From the NCBI GenBank assembly GCA_964586025.1, contig CAZPGF010000003.1:1-64000 (forward strand): a DNA stretch of 64,000 bases, read 5' to 3'. The stretch's first letter is position 1, and every line of letters starts with the position of its first letter. The stretch is from JACKGW01 sp964586025 (lineage in GTDB: Bacteria > Planctomycetota > PLA2 > JAEUHO01). This document shows positions 37,707 to 45,438 of this stretch, piece by piece. The notes under the pieces were generated by a model, which did no database searches, had not been told where the DNA came from, and worked only from the letters and a program-made list of their open reading frames with translations. Both the position numbers and the translations under genes were made by a program.

Positions 37707-39215
37707 CTACGCCCGCGTCACCTGGAGGCGTCGCACGGTGCGTTCGTCGGCCTCGAGCACGGTCAGCACGACCGACTCGATGTCGACGCGATCGCCCGCC
37801 TCCGGCACCTTGCCGAGTTCGTGGAACATGAGTCCGCCGACCGTCTCGTAGTCGTCGGTGATCGGCAAGCGCACGTCGAGGGCCCGATTGACGTCTTCGA
37901 TCGCGGTGCGGCCGTCCACCTCGAGGCTGCCCCCGGCGAGTTGTTCCGGTGTCGGCGGCAGGGCCTCCACCTCCTCGTCGTACTCGTCCTGGATGTCGCC
38001 GACGATCACCTCGACGAGGTCCTCGATCGTCACGACGCCGGCGACCCGGGTGTGCTCGTCGACGACGACCGCGAGATGGACCTTGCGCACCTGCATGTCC
38101 TTCAACAGGTCCACGACGAGTTTGCCCGATGGAACGAAGTACGCCGGGCGCATCAGTTGGGCCACGGTCGGCGCGGCGCCACCGACGATGCCGCGATCGC
38201 GCCAGCGGTGGAGCAGATCGCGGGCGTAGAGCACGCCGACGATGTCGTCGCGGTCGCGACGATGCACCGGAATCCGGCTGTAGCCCTCGGCATTGACCCG
38301 ATCGACCGCATCGTCGAGAGAGTCCGTCTCCGCGACGGACACCATGTCGCCGCGGAGCGTCATGACGTCCTCGACCCGACTCGACTTCAGCGAGAGGATC
38401 GAGCCGATCATCTCGGCCTCCGCGGCGCTGAACGATCCTTCCCGCTCGCCCTCCTCGACCGACTCCTTCACCTCGTCGCGGGCCGTGGAGGGATCGTCCT
38501 CCAGGCGGACGCGGAACAGGAGCCGGACGAGTCCGGCGAGCGGGACGCGCAGCGGCGTCGTCGCCCAGGCGAGCACGGAGAGCACCGGCAGGAGTCGATG
38601 CACCGTCCGCTCGGGGGCGCGTTCGGCGACGATCCGCGCGAGGACGTCGTTGACGAGGAACGTCAGGCCGAAGGCGGCGAGGACCGCCGCCGCGGCGGGA
38701 AGGATCGGGAGGTACCCGTCGCTTCGTCCCTCCCATCGGAAGACCATGTAGCCGAGCGCGAGGACGAGCGTCGCGTTGCCGAGGTAGCGGACGAGCCGGG
38801 CCGTGAAGCGCAGCGTCGCGAAGCGGCCGAGGCGGCGCTCGAGCAGGCTGCGATCGGATGGATCCGCCTGTTCCAAGAGCCGTGCGCGGCTGACGTGGTC
38901 GAGGGCCGAGTCGGCCGTCGCGCCGAGCCATGCGAGGACTTCGGCGAGGACGAGGACGACGCCGAGCGTCAGTTCGCCGGGGAAGATGCCGACCGGGAGC
39001 AGGGCACCGAGCGGAACGAAGGGGACCAACAGCCCGGCGGAGGTGGCGAGTCGAGTCGGCGCGATGGGCGGCGCAGCGTGCGGCGCGGCGTGCGGCGCGG
39101 GGTGCGGCGCGCTGTGCGGCGCCCCGTCGGGCGCGGCGCGACCTGGTGGGTTGAACGCGCCGGGTCCGACGGTGGTGTCGGGGGGGGCGAACGTTCCGGA
39201 CGAACGTCGAGGCAT
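37707..39215 (-). CDS. CorC/HlyC-type membrane protein with CBS domains
   Basis: The 502-residue protein belongs to the DUF21-CBS-CorC group, implicated in magnesium or cobalt efflux. Residues 1-50 are Pro/His/Ala-rich with APH repeats. Membrane segments span about 55-215 (LLVPFVPLGALLPVGIF, LTLGVVLVLAEVLAWLG, then ATLVLALGYMVF). A CBS pair covers about 285-405 (VEDVMTLRGDMVSVAETDSL, YSRIPVHRRDRDDIVGVLYA, VVVDEHTRVAGVVTIEDLVE). The CorC domain at the end shows IVGDIQDEYDEE and ETVGGLMFHELGKVP. The start is the only ATG before the His-rich block; a later start is possible. Confidence 0.85.
   Translation of the reverse strand: MPRRSSGTFAPPDTTVGPGAFNPPGRAAPDGAPHSAPHPAPHAAPHAAPPIAPTRLATSAGLLVPFVPLGALLPVGIFPGELTLGVVLVLAEVLAWLGATADSALDHVSRARLLEQADPSDRSLLERRLGRFATLRFTARLVRYLGNATLVLALGYMVFRWEGRSDGYLPILPAAAAVLAAFGLTFLVNDVLARIVAERAPERTVHRLLPVLSVLAWATTPLRVPLAGLVRLLFRVRLEDDPSTARDEVKESVEEGEREGSFSAAEAEMIGSILSLKSSRVEDVMTLRGDMVSVAETDSLDDAVDRVNAEGYSRIPVHRRDRDDIVGVLYARDLLHRWRDRGIVGGAAPTVAQLMRPAYFVPSGKLVVDLLKDMQVRKVHLAVVVDEHTRVAGVVTIEDLVEVIVGDIQDEYDEEVEALPPTPEQLAGGSLEVDGRTAIEDVNRALDVRLPITDDYETVGGLMFHELGKVPEAGDRVDIESVVLTVLEADERTVRRLQVTRA
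39070..39117. repeat. 12-bp tandem repeat encoding A-P-H-x units
   Basis: Four complete 12-bp units of the form GGCGCRSSGTGC lie in tandem, with a partial fifth, inside the 5' end of the CorC-type gene. They encode the tetrapeptide series in SAPHPAPHAAPHAAP. Units differ only at two or three bases, so copy number may vary between strains without frameshift. Confidence 0.8.
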
Positions 39216-39275
39216 GGGCGCGGGGGGGCTCCGTACGGCGCGCCGGCTCGAATCGAAACCGGCGGGGGAGACAAC

Positions 39276-39923
39276 CTACCTGGAACGCGGCCCGAGGCGC
39301 AGTCCGCGGACGGCAACGCGATCGGAAGCCGCCGTGCGGCCTCCGGCGGGCGCCCCGGCTCGCCGCAGCGCCTCGGCGATGCGCGGCGAGAGCCCGCCCG
39401 CGTCGGCGTTCGCGACGAGCCTCCCCTGCTGGATGTGGCAGATGGCGAGCGCGAGCGCGTCGGCCGCGTCGGAGGCCGTGACGGGGTTCTCGAGGCGGAG
39501 GATGCGTTGGACCATCGCCATCACCTGCGCCTTCGACGCGCGGCCGTTCGCGGCGACCGCCTTCTTGACGACGTTGTTCGCGTAGCCGGTCGCGGGCACG
39601 CCGGCTTCGGCCAGGACGAGGTGGATCGCGCCGCGCGCCTCACCGATCCGCTGCGCCGCGCGCGCATCGCGTCCGTAGAACGCCTCCTCGAGTGCCGCGG
39701 CGACCGGACGATGCTCCGCGACGATCCGGCGCAGGGCGGTCGCGAGGGTCAACAGCCGTCTCGGCACGGGCAGGTTCGCACGGGCCGTGAGCACGCCGTG
39801 CCCGTGGGAGATCAGGCGCGCGCCGGACGACTCGACGACGGCCCAGCCGAGATGGCGCGTTCCCGGATCGATCCCCAACACCGGGCCCGACGAGCTCGCT
39901 CGCATCGGATCGTGACGCACCAT
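39276..39923 (-). CDS. ruvC: Crossover junction endodeoxyribonuclease RuvC
   Basis: RuvC resolves Holliday junctions made during recombination. The 215-residue product has the RNase H-like acid residues in VLGIDPGTRHLGWAVVESS, ALEEAFYGRDARAAQRIGEA and ASDAADALALAICH. The C-terminal 45 residues are longer than usual and basic. Two starts are possible, 39923 and 39905. I take 39923 because a TACGAT box lies exactly 6 nt before it, as at recO, although no Shine-Dalgarno precedes either. ruvA and ruvB are not adjacent. Confidence 0.92.
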   Translation of the reverse strand: MVRHDPMRASSSGPVLGIDPGTRHLGWAVVESSGARLISHGHGVLTARANLPVPRRLLTLATALRRIVAEHRPVAAALEEAFYGRDARAAQRIGEARGAIHLVLAEAGVPATGYANNVVKKAVAANGRASKAQVMAMVQRILRLENPVTASDAADALALAICHIQQGRLVANADAGGLSPRIAEALRRAGAPAGGRTAASDRVAVRGLRLGPRSR

Positions 39924-39929
39924 GGGCGG

Positions 39930-39935
39930 ATCGTA
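39930..39935 (-). promoter_or_regulatory. Candidate -10 box of ruvC (TACGAT), leaderless layout
   Basis: Minus-strand TACGATCCGCCC precedes the ATG at 39923 with 6 nt between box and start. This supports 39923 over the internal ATG at 39905. Confidence 0.45.
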
Positions 39936-39999
39936 CGAGCAAATCGTCGCAGGCCGCGAAAGCGAATTCGGGCGTCGCACTCGGCGCCCGCGTGCCTCG

Positions 40000-40680
40000 T
40001 CATGTCCGGAGGAAGCGCGCCCGAAGTGCTTCGAGATCCTCGCGCGTCGTGATCTTCGCGAGGTTCGGATCCCCGACGACGGCGACGACCGGATGGCCGG
40101 CCGCGAGCAGCATCGCGGCCTCGTCCGTGTACTCCATGCCGTCGCGCGCCGCTCGCGCGAGCGCGTCGCAGAGCAGCGCGCGTCGAGCGCCCTGGGGCGT
40201 CTGTGCGGCGACGAGCGCGGCGCGCGGCGGTGCGGGGCGCAGCGATGCCGGGCGATCGACGTCGGGCATCCGTTCGACCCCGTGGATCGTGTCGGTGACC
40301 GGAAGGACGGGCACCGCGGCGCCCGAGGCGGAGATCGCGGCGACGACGCGATGGACCACCGCCGCCGGGACGATCGGTCGCGCGGCGTCGTGGACCAGGA
40401 TGGGATCCGCGTCGTCGGGGAACGCGGCGATCCCCGCCGCGACGCTCGCCTGCCGCGTCGCGCCGCCCGCAACGACCAGGGCCTCGGGCAGGAGGGAACG
40501 GATCCGATGCTCGTGCGCGGGCGGTGCCGCGACGACGAAGGTCGCGTCGGGAAGCGCATCGCGGAGCGCGTCGAGCGCGAGGCGCAGGAGCGTCCGCCCG
40601 TCGATCTCGGCGAGCACCTTCGGCTCACCGGCACCGAAGCGCGTCGAGGCGCCGGCCGCGGTCAGGAGGACGCCGATCAC
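40000..40680 (-). CDS. ispD: 2-C-methyl-D-erythritol 4-phosphate cytidylyltransferase
   Basis: IspD attaches CMP to methylerythritol phosphate in the MEP isoprenoid pathway. The 226-residue product shows the nucleotide site VLLTAAGASTRFG with PKVLAEIDGRTLL, then GGATRQASVAAGI, ILVHDAARP, AAQTPQGARRALL and the C-terminal GDPNLAKITTREDL. The GTG at 40680 is the only start that gives a normal N-terminus. A TACCTT box ends 6 nt before it and no Shine-Dalgarno is seen. It is divergent from ispF. Confidence 0.93.
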   Translation of the reverse strand: MIGVLLTAAGASTRFGAGEPKVLAEIDGRTLLRLALDALRDALPDATFVVAAPPAHEHRIRSLLPEALVVAGGATRQASVAAGIAAFPDDADPILVHDAARPIVPAAVVHRVVAAISASGAAVPVLPVTDTIHGVERMPDVDRPASLRPAPPRAALVAAQTPQGARRALLCDALARAARDGMEYTDEAAMLLAAGHPVVAVVGDPNLAKITTREDLEALRARFLRT

Positions 40681-40686
40681 CGCGGG

Positions 40687-40692
40687 AAGGTA
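40687..40692 (-). promoter_or_regulatory. Candidate -10 box of ispD (TACCTT), leaderless layout
   Basis: On the minus strand CCGCGGTACCTTCCCGCG leads straight into the GTG at 40680. The left six bases of the box region belong to the palindrome at 40690-40709. Confidence 0.45.
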
Positions 40693-40709
40693 CCGCGGTT
40701 CCGCGGTAC
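40690..40709. promoter_or_regulatory. Palindrome shared by the divergent ispD and ispF promoters
   Basis: GTACCGCGG (40690-40698) and CCGCGGTAC (40701-40709) form a 9-bp perfect inverted repeat with a 2-bp centre. Each arm ends in the first bases of a TANNNT box, one for ispD leftward and one for ispF rightward. It could be an operator for both genes, or two copies of an extended -10 element (CCGCGGTA) placed back to back. Confidence 0.55.
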
Positions 40710-40712
40710 GCT
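40707..40712 (+). promoter_or_regulatory. Candidate -10 box of ispF (TACGCT)
   Basis: CCGCGGTACGCT lies 42 nt before the ispF GTG; the leader would be about 36 nt and carries GGAGG. It overlaps the right arm of the palindrome. Confidence 0.4.
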
Positions 40713-40754
40713 CCTCATCCGGCTCGGTTCGCGGGCCGCGCGGAGGCGGCGTTC

Positions 40755-41234
40755 GTGCGAGTCGGCATCGGGTACGACGTCCATCCGTTCGAGCCGGGTC
40801 GCACCCTCGTGCTCGGCGGCGTGAAGGTCGAGGGGGCGTGGGGGCTGCGCGGCCACTCCGACGCCGACGCCCTCCTCCACGCGATCGGCGACGCGCTGCT
40901 CGGCGCCGCCGCCCTCGGCGACCTCGGAGACCACTTCCCCGACACCGATCCGCAGTGGCGGAACGTGCCGTCGGCGGCGATCCTCGCCGAGATCCTCGTG
41001 AAGGTCCGCGCACGCGGATTCGAGCCCGCCCACGTCGATGCGACGGTCGTCGCCGAGCGGCCGCGGCTCGCGCCGTACCGCGCGGAGATGACCGCGCGGA
41101 TCGCCTCGCTGCTCGGGCTCGCGCCGGACGCCGTCAACGTGAAGGCGACGACGCACGAAGGGCTCGGTGCGGTCGGGCGCGGCGAGGGCATCGCCTCCCT
41201 CGCCGTCGTCTCGCTGCGGGAGGCTCGCTCGTGA
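40755..41234 (+). CDS. ispF: 2-C-methyl-D-erythritol 2,4-cyclodiphosphate synthase
   Basis: IspF closes the cyclodiphosphate ring in the MEP pathway. The 159-residue product shows the zinc-binding RVGIGYDVHPFEPG, LVLGGVKVEGAWGLRGHSDA, DALLHAIGDALLGAA, GDHFPDTDPQW and NVKATTHEGLGAVGRGEGIA. The GTG start follows GGAGG by 8 nt. ispD lies divergently upstream and ispG is 12 kb away, so three MEP genes are in this window. The stop overlaps the next gene's GTG. Confidence 0.96.
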   Translation: MRVGIGYDVHPFEPGRTLVLGGVKVEGAWGLRGHSDADALLHAIGDALLGAAALGDLGDHFPDTDPQWRNVPSAAILAEILVKVRARGFEPAHVDATVVAERPRLAPYRAEMTARIASLLGLAPDAVNVKATTHEGLGAVGRGEGIASLAVVSLREARS

Positions 41235-41830
41235 CGAGGGCGTTCCTCGCGGCGCTCGCGAGCTGCACGCTTGCGGCCTGTTCGAGCGGGATCGACACGG
41301 AAGCCGTGCTCGACTCGCTGGGGACCGTCGCGACGTTGCGCGGCAACACGATGTCGGACCTGCGGCAACAGCGCGGGCGCGGTCCGTTCCGCGAGTACGA
41401 CGTCCCGCCTCTCGACCTGCTCTCCGCGGTCGAGGAAGCGGCCGGGCGCGCGCGCGGCCGCGGCGGACGGCGGGTCACGGCGATCTTCGCGTCGAAGGGC
41501 CGACGCGAGGTCGTGGCCAAGGAGCGCGCGGCCGAGGACGCGAACGACGCCTCGTACGATGCGCCGTTCCTCTCGGCGATGCTCGCCGTCGTCCACACGG
41601 TGCCGGGGAATCCGAAGCGTTCGCGACTCGAGATCCACATGACGCACTCGGGGCCGTTCCACATCGGGGCGGTCGATTGGCGGCGCGATCTGCCGGGCTG
41701 GATCGATGCCGTTCTGGCCGAGCGCGCCGCCGACGCAACGGCGGCGAAGGACGCGGCGAAGGGTGCGGAGAGCGCGGCTACGAACGAGCCGGCGGCGTCC
41801 CCTCCGGAGCCGGACTCTCCCGCACCGTGA
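41231..41830 (+). CDS. Hypothetical lipoprotein
   Basis: The 199-residue product has signal sequence RAFLAALASCTLAACSSG with lipobox LAAC, so it is probably outer-membrane or periplasmic. The mature part has a helical N-terminus (GIDTEAVLDSLGTVATLRGN), a KGRREVVAKERAAEDANDAS stretch and GPFHIGAVDWRRDLPGWIDA. The tail is Ala/Pro/Glu-rich. I recognise no family. GTG overlaps the ispF stop (GTGA). The last 53 nt are antisense to the end of the cyclophilin gene. Confidence 0.7.
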   Translation: MTRAFLAALASCTLAACSSGIDTEAVLDSLGTVATLRGNTMSDLRQQRGRGPFREYDVPPLDLLSAVEEAAGRARGRGGRRVTAIFASKGRREVVAKERAAEDANDASYDAPFLSAMLAVVHTVPGNPKRSRLEIHMTHSGPFHIGAVDWRRDLPGWIDAVLAERAADATAAKDAAKGAESAATNEPAASPPEPDSPAP

Positions 41831-42266
41831 CCTTCGTCATGCGATCCCCCTCGCGGATCGCCTGGACCACGTCCATTCCCTGGGTGACTCCGCCGAACAC
41901 GGTGTGGACGCCGTCGAGGTGGGGCGTGTCGCGCAAGGTGATGAAGAACTGGCTACCGCCGGTGTCCTTGCCGGCGTGCGCCATCGACAGCGCGCCCGGG
42001 CCGTGACGGCGGGGGTTGTTCTTCGTCTCGCATGGGATCGTCCAGCCGGGGCCGCCGGTCCCCGCGCGACCGCGCGCGCCGGGGCGCGTGTTCGGGCAGC
42101 CGCCCTGGATCACGAAGTTCGGAACGTAGCGGTGGAACGAGAGGCCGTCGTAGAAGCCGTCCCGGATCAACCGCACGAAATTGGCGACGGTCTTCGGAGC
42201 GTCCTCGGGATAGAGCGCGAGGACGATGTCGCCCTTCGTCGTGGTGATCGTGACCTCGGTGGACAT
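41778..42266 (-). CDS. Peptidyl-prolyl cis-trans isomerase, cyclophilin type
   Basis: The 162-residue cytoplasmic cyclophilin without signal peptide catalyses proline isomerisation during folding. The motifs are VTITTTKGDIVLALYPEDAP, FYDGLSFHRYVPNFVIQGG and ALSMAHAGKDTGGSQFFITL, then HLDGVHTVFGGVTQGMDVV. The catalytic Arg and Phe residues (FHR, QFFI) are present. An insertion of about 20 Gly/Arg/Pro residues follows the QGG motif. GGAG lies 8 nt before the ATG. The tail is antisense to the lipoprotein gene for 53 nt. Confidence 0.93.
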   Translation of the reverse strand: MSTEVTITTTKGDIVLALYPEDAPKTVANFVRLIRDGFYDGLSFHRYVPNFVIQGGCPNTRPGARGRAGTGGPGWTIPCETKNNPRRHGPGALSMAHAGKDTGGSQFFITLRDTPHLDGVHTVFGGVTQGMDVVQAIREGDRMTKVTVRESPAPEGTPPARS

Positions 42267-42303
42267 GGGAAACTCCGTCGGACCGTCGTGACGCGTGCGT
42301 TTG

Positions 42304-42309
42304 TAACCT
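42304..42309 (+). promoter_or_regulatory. Candidate -10 box (TAACCT) of the HEAT-repeat gene
   Basis: TTTGTAACCT lies 49 nt before the chosen GTG start at 42359, in the divergent gap with the cyclophilin gene. It is one of the few T-rich spots in that gap. Confidence 0.3.
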
Positions 42310-42358
42310 CCTCCGTGCGCGCGGCGTTGGAATGGGCGACCCGCCCGGGAGAAGACTC

Positions 42359-43552
42359 GTGATCCGCATGCGCCGCCTCGTGAACCGCTCCGCGCTCGCC
42401 GCCGCCATCGTCGGTCTCGGCGCCGTCGTCGCTCCGACGACGCGCGCGGGGGACGAGGCGCCTCGTGCCGCGCTCGAACGTCGGATCGCCGCGCTCGCGC
42501 CGGACGACGCGGCGGCCGCGTATCGGGTCGCTCTCGACGCGGAAGCGCTGGGTGCGGGGGATCTCGCGCGCCGCGCGTACGAGGCCGTCGTACGCATCGA
42601 TCCCGACCATCTCGCGGCACGGCGCGCGCTCGGACACGAACGGATCGGCGGGCGCTGGCTCGGCGGCGACGACGCGATGCGCGCGAAGGGCTTCGTGCGG
42701 CACGAGGGCCGCTGGCTCTCGTCGGAGGAACTCGCCGCGCTGACCCGCCCCGAGCGGGACCGGGCCGAACAGCGCGAGGGCGAGGCGCGCGTGCGCGCTC
42801 TGCTCGAACGGATCGCGTCGGACGACGAGGCGACGGTCGCCACGGCGCGCCGCCGCCTCGCGGCGGAGGACGACCGCTTCAAGCTCGCTCCCCTCGCGTT
42901 CGCCCTCCGTCTCGACTCGGTGCCGTTGCGACGGTACGCGGCGTCGGAACTCGGTCGCCTCGGCGATGAGCGCGCGATCCCCGCGCTGCTGAAGCGCGCC
43001 ATCGTCGATCCCTCTCCGGAGGTGCGGGTCGCGGTCGCCGACGCCCTTCGTGCGATCGACAGCCCCGACACCGTCCATCCGCTCGGTCGCGCCCTCGCCA
43101 GCAACTCGGCGGAGGTGCGCCGTCACGCGGCGGAAGCGCTCGGACGCCTCGGCGACGTCGCGGGCATGGGGTACGTCCTGCATCGCTGGAGCGCGACGTC
43201 GGGCGACTTCCCGCGTGCGTACTTCGCGTCGGTCAGCCAGGTCTCCTACATCCACGACTTCGACGTCGAGGTCGCCGCCACGTCGTTCATCGCCGATCCG
43301 GTGGTCGGCGTTCTGCAGGAGGGCGTCGTACACCCGGTGAAGGTGCTCGGCGTCGAACACGAGTTCTCGACCCTCGAGCGGGTCGCCTACGAGGGCGCGC
43401 TGAAGGGGATGTCGGGCCTCGATCTCGGCAGCGATCGGAAGGCGTGGATGCGCGCGTGGCACGAGGAGAAGGACCGCCTCCTCGCCGAGCGGGAGGCGGG
43501 ATTCCGCGAACGCCGCGAGCGTCGTGTCGCCGCCGCCGCCGCCGCGGAGTAG
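42359..43552 (+). CDS. Secreted HEAT-repeat protein
   Basis: The 397-residue product has a signal peptide (ALAAAIVGLGAVVAPTTRAG). An N-terminal TPR-like helix pair comes first (GDLARRAYEAVVRIDPDHLA), then a GGRWLGGDDAMRAKGFVRHE region. HEAT repeats occupy about 175-275 (LRRYAASELGRLGDERAIPA, EVRVAVADALRAID, EVRRHAAEALGRLGDVAGMG). A beta-rich C-terminal domain follows (ASVSQVSYIHDFDVEVA). Function unknown. A GTG at 42359 with GGGAG 7 nt upstream is preferred; an ATG three codons later and one at 42332 are alternatives. Confidence 0.7.
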   Translation: MIRMRRLVNRSALAAAIVGLGAVVAPTTRAGDEAPRAALERRIAALAPDDAAAAYRVALDAEALGAGDLARRAYEAVVRIDPDHLAARRALGHERIGGRWLGGDDAMRAKGFVRHEGRWLSSEELAALTRPERDRAEQREGEARVRALLERIASDDEATVATARRRLAAEDDRFKLAPLAFALRLDSVPLRRYAASELGRLGDERAIPALLKRAIVDPSPEVRVAVADALRAIDSPDTVHPLGRALASNSAEVRRHAAEALGRLGDVAGMGYVLHRWSATSGDFPRAYFASVSQVSYIHDFDVEVAATSFIADPVVGVLQEGVVHPVKVLGVEHEFSTLERVAYEGALKGMSGLDLGSDRKAWMRAWHEEKDRLLAEREAGFRERRERRVAAAAAAE

Positions 43553-43603
43553 GCCCGCGCACGCCGGGCTTCAGGGGGTTCGGGCTTCCCTGGCCCCCCC
43601 GGG

Positions 43604-44518
43604 TCAGTCCTTGAGGGGCCAATCGCGCTGTCGCACCGAGACCATGCCGAGGAGCAGGAAGGAGAGACCGATCGAGAGCAGCACGATCAGAGCGGTCGGT
43701 CCGTCGAGGTACTCGGTCTGGCTGAACAGGGCTGGCAGGTTCTCGGCGTCGCGATCGCTCGTCGATGCCCGGACGGCACGCGCGGTCGAGGGACCGAGCG
43801 TCGAGAAGCCGGGGCCGCACCACGACACGAGCAGGGCGCGGACGTGGTGGCCGATCGATGCCCTCTGCAACGTGCCTGGAACCGCCGCGAGGAACCCCTC
43901 GATCACGAATGTGTAGACGAGGCCGATCACGATCCCGTGGCGCGCCATCGCCGCGAGCGTGAAGTAGACCGCGGAGAGGACGAGCATCGCGACGATCGTC
44001 AGCGCGAACAACCCGACCCAGGCCTCCGAGGGCACGGCCACGCCCGACGCGAGGAGCGTCGCCGACATGCCCGCGACCGCGATGGCGATCAGAAGCGGCA
44101 GGCAGCCGACCCATCGTGCGAGGAAGATCGTCCCGCGACCGACCGGGCGCGCGAGGTGGTAGACGAGCGTCCGATCGCTGCGCAGGCGGGCGAAACCCTG
44201 CGAACCGATCAGGAGCGCCAGGAGCGGGTAGACCATCGACACGACGAACTGCGAGAGGGCCGTCCACAGTTGGATGGCGCTTCGATCGCCGTCGTCCGTC
44301 GCCCCGCCCGAGGAGGGGGGGCCGAAGTCGATGCGCGCCATCCGGCCGAGGACGATGCCGACCGCAACGGCGCCGATTGCGAGGAGCGCGACACGACGTC
44401 GCCGCCAGCCTTCGCGAAACGCCTGGCGACTCAGGGCGCGGAACCCCGCGAACGGTCGAGGCGCGACGACCGCGTCACGGGGGAGGGCGGTCTCGAGGGC
44501 GGAGGATTCGTCGATCAT
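43604..44518 (-). CDS. ABC-2 type transporter permease (system 2)
   Basis: The 304-residue membrane protein has six probable helices, including VALLAIGAVAVGIVLGRMA, FVVSMVYPLLALLIGSQGF, PLLIAIAVAGMSATLLASGV and TIVAMLVLSAVYFTLAAMA, plus a last helix ALIVLLSIGLSFLLLGMVSV. The order and the LVYHLARPVGRG stretch resemble the permease at 45435. It overlaps its ATPase partner's stop by 4 nt and is the last gene of the seven-gene moaD operon. The substrate is unknown. Confidence 0.8.
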   Translation of the reverse strand: MIDESSALETALPRDAVVAPRPFAGFRALSRQAFREGWRRRRVALLAIGAVAVGIVLGRMARIDFGPPSSGGATDDGDRSAIQLWTALSQFVVSMVYPLLALLIGSQGFARLRSDRTLVYHLARPVGRGTIFLARWVGCLPLLIAIAVAGMSATLLASGVAVPSEAWVGLFALTIVAMLVLSAVYFTLAAMARHGIVIGLVYTFVIEGFLAAVPGTLQRASIGHHVRALLVSWCGPGFSTLGPSTARAVRASTSDRDAENLPALFSQTEYLDGPTALIVLLSIGLSFLLLGMVSVRQRDWPLKD

Positions 44519-45438
44519 CTCGTCAGGTACTCGAAGACCGCTTCCAGCGACTCGTCCACCGGCTCGGCCGCGAGGATGCGCGGCGCGTTCTCTTCCGCCG
44601 CGATCGCCCCGAGCGCGTCGAAGAGATCGTTGGGTCGGGAGGTCCGCACCTGCAGCAAGTCGTCGTGGCGGCGCACCTCCTCGACCCCGGCGAGAGCGAT
44701 CAGGCGGGGCGCGAGCGCCTCCGGTGCAGCCGTGGCGATGCGCACCGTCAGCGGCACCTCGGCCAACTCGGCTCGCAGGTCGCGAGCACTCCCGTCGGCC
44801 AACACGCGACCGCGTTGCATCACCACGATGCGCTCCGCGACGGACTCGACCTCGTGGAGGATGTGGCTGCTGACGACGACGCAGCGACCCTCCGCCCCGA
44901 GGCCGCGGATCGTGTCGGCGAAATCGCGGCGCGACGGCGGATCGAGGCCGTTCATCGGCTCGTCGAGGACCACGACCGAAGGTGCGTGCGCGATCGCCTG
45001 GGCGAGCTTGAAGCGCTGGCGCATGCCCTTGCTGTACTTGGAGACGGAACGGTTCGCCGCGGCGGAGAGACCGACCCGTTCGAGGGTTCGCGTCGCCAGC
45101 GTCGCGGCGTGCGGCGCCCGGTAGCCCTGGAGGCGATTCAGGTAGGTCAGGTACGAGTGCGCGGACTGTCCCGACGGCGCGGCGTCCTGTTCGGGGCAGA
45201 GGCCGACGTCGCGTTGGATCGAACGGTTCGTGAACGGATCGCGACCATGGACCCGGATCGTGCCGATCTCGGGCCGGAGGAAACCGCAGATCAGCTTGAG
45301 CAGCGTGCTCTTGCCGGCGCCGTTGGGGCCGAGGAGCCCGGTCACGCCGGGGCCGAACGTCAGCGAGACCTCGTTGACGCCGAGCACTTCGCCGTACCAG
45401 CGACTGACCCGGTCGAGCACGATCGCGGGTTCGCTCAC
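44515..45438 (-). CDS. ABC transporter ATP-binding protein (system 2)
   Basis: The 307-residue ATPase has Walker A LLGPNGAGKSTLLKLICGFL, signature YSKGMRQRFKLAQAIAHAPS (YSKGM in place of LSGGQ), Walker B VVVLDEPMNGLDPPSRR and switch VVVSSHILHEVE. A C-terminal 80-residue domain follows. This is the type found with ABC-2 permeases that export lipids, polysaccharides or drugs. The GTG start overlaps the stop of the upstream permease (GTGA). Confidence 0.9.
   Translation of the reverse strand: MSEPAIVLDRVSRWYGEVLGVNEVSLTFGPGVTGLLGPNGAGKSTLLKLICGFLRPEIGTIRVHGRDPFTNRSIQRDVGLCPEQDAAPSGQSAHSYLTYLNRLQGYRAPHAATLATRTLERVGLSAAANRSVSKYSKGMRQRFKLAQAIAHAPSVVVLDEPMNGLDPPSRRDFADTIRGLGAEGRCVVVSSHILHEVESVAERIVVMQRGRVLADGSARDLRAELAEVPLTVRIATAAPEALAPRLIALAGVEEVRRHDDLLQVRTSRPNDLFDALGAIAAEENAPRILAAEPVDESLEAVFEYLTR

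Noticed and set aside
43553..43603. Hairpin-like GC repeats between the HEAT-repeat gene and the permease gene as a terminator
   Set aside because: The pairing is short and imperfect, with no T-run; not strong enough to list.
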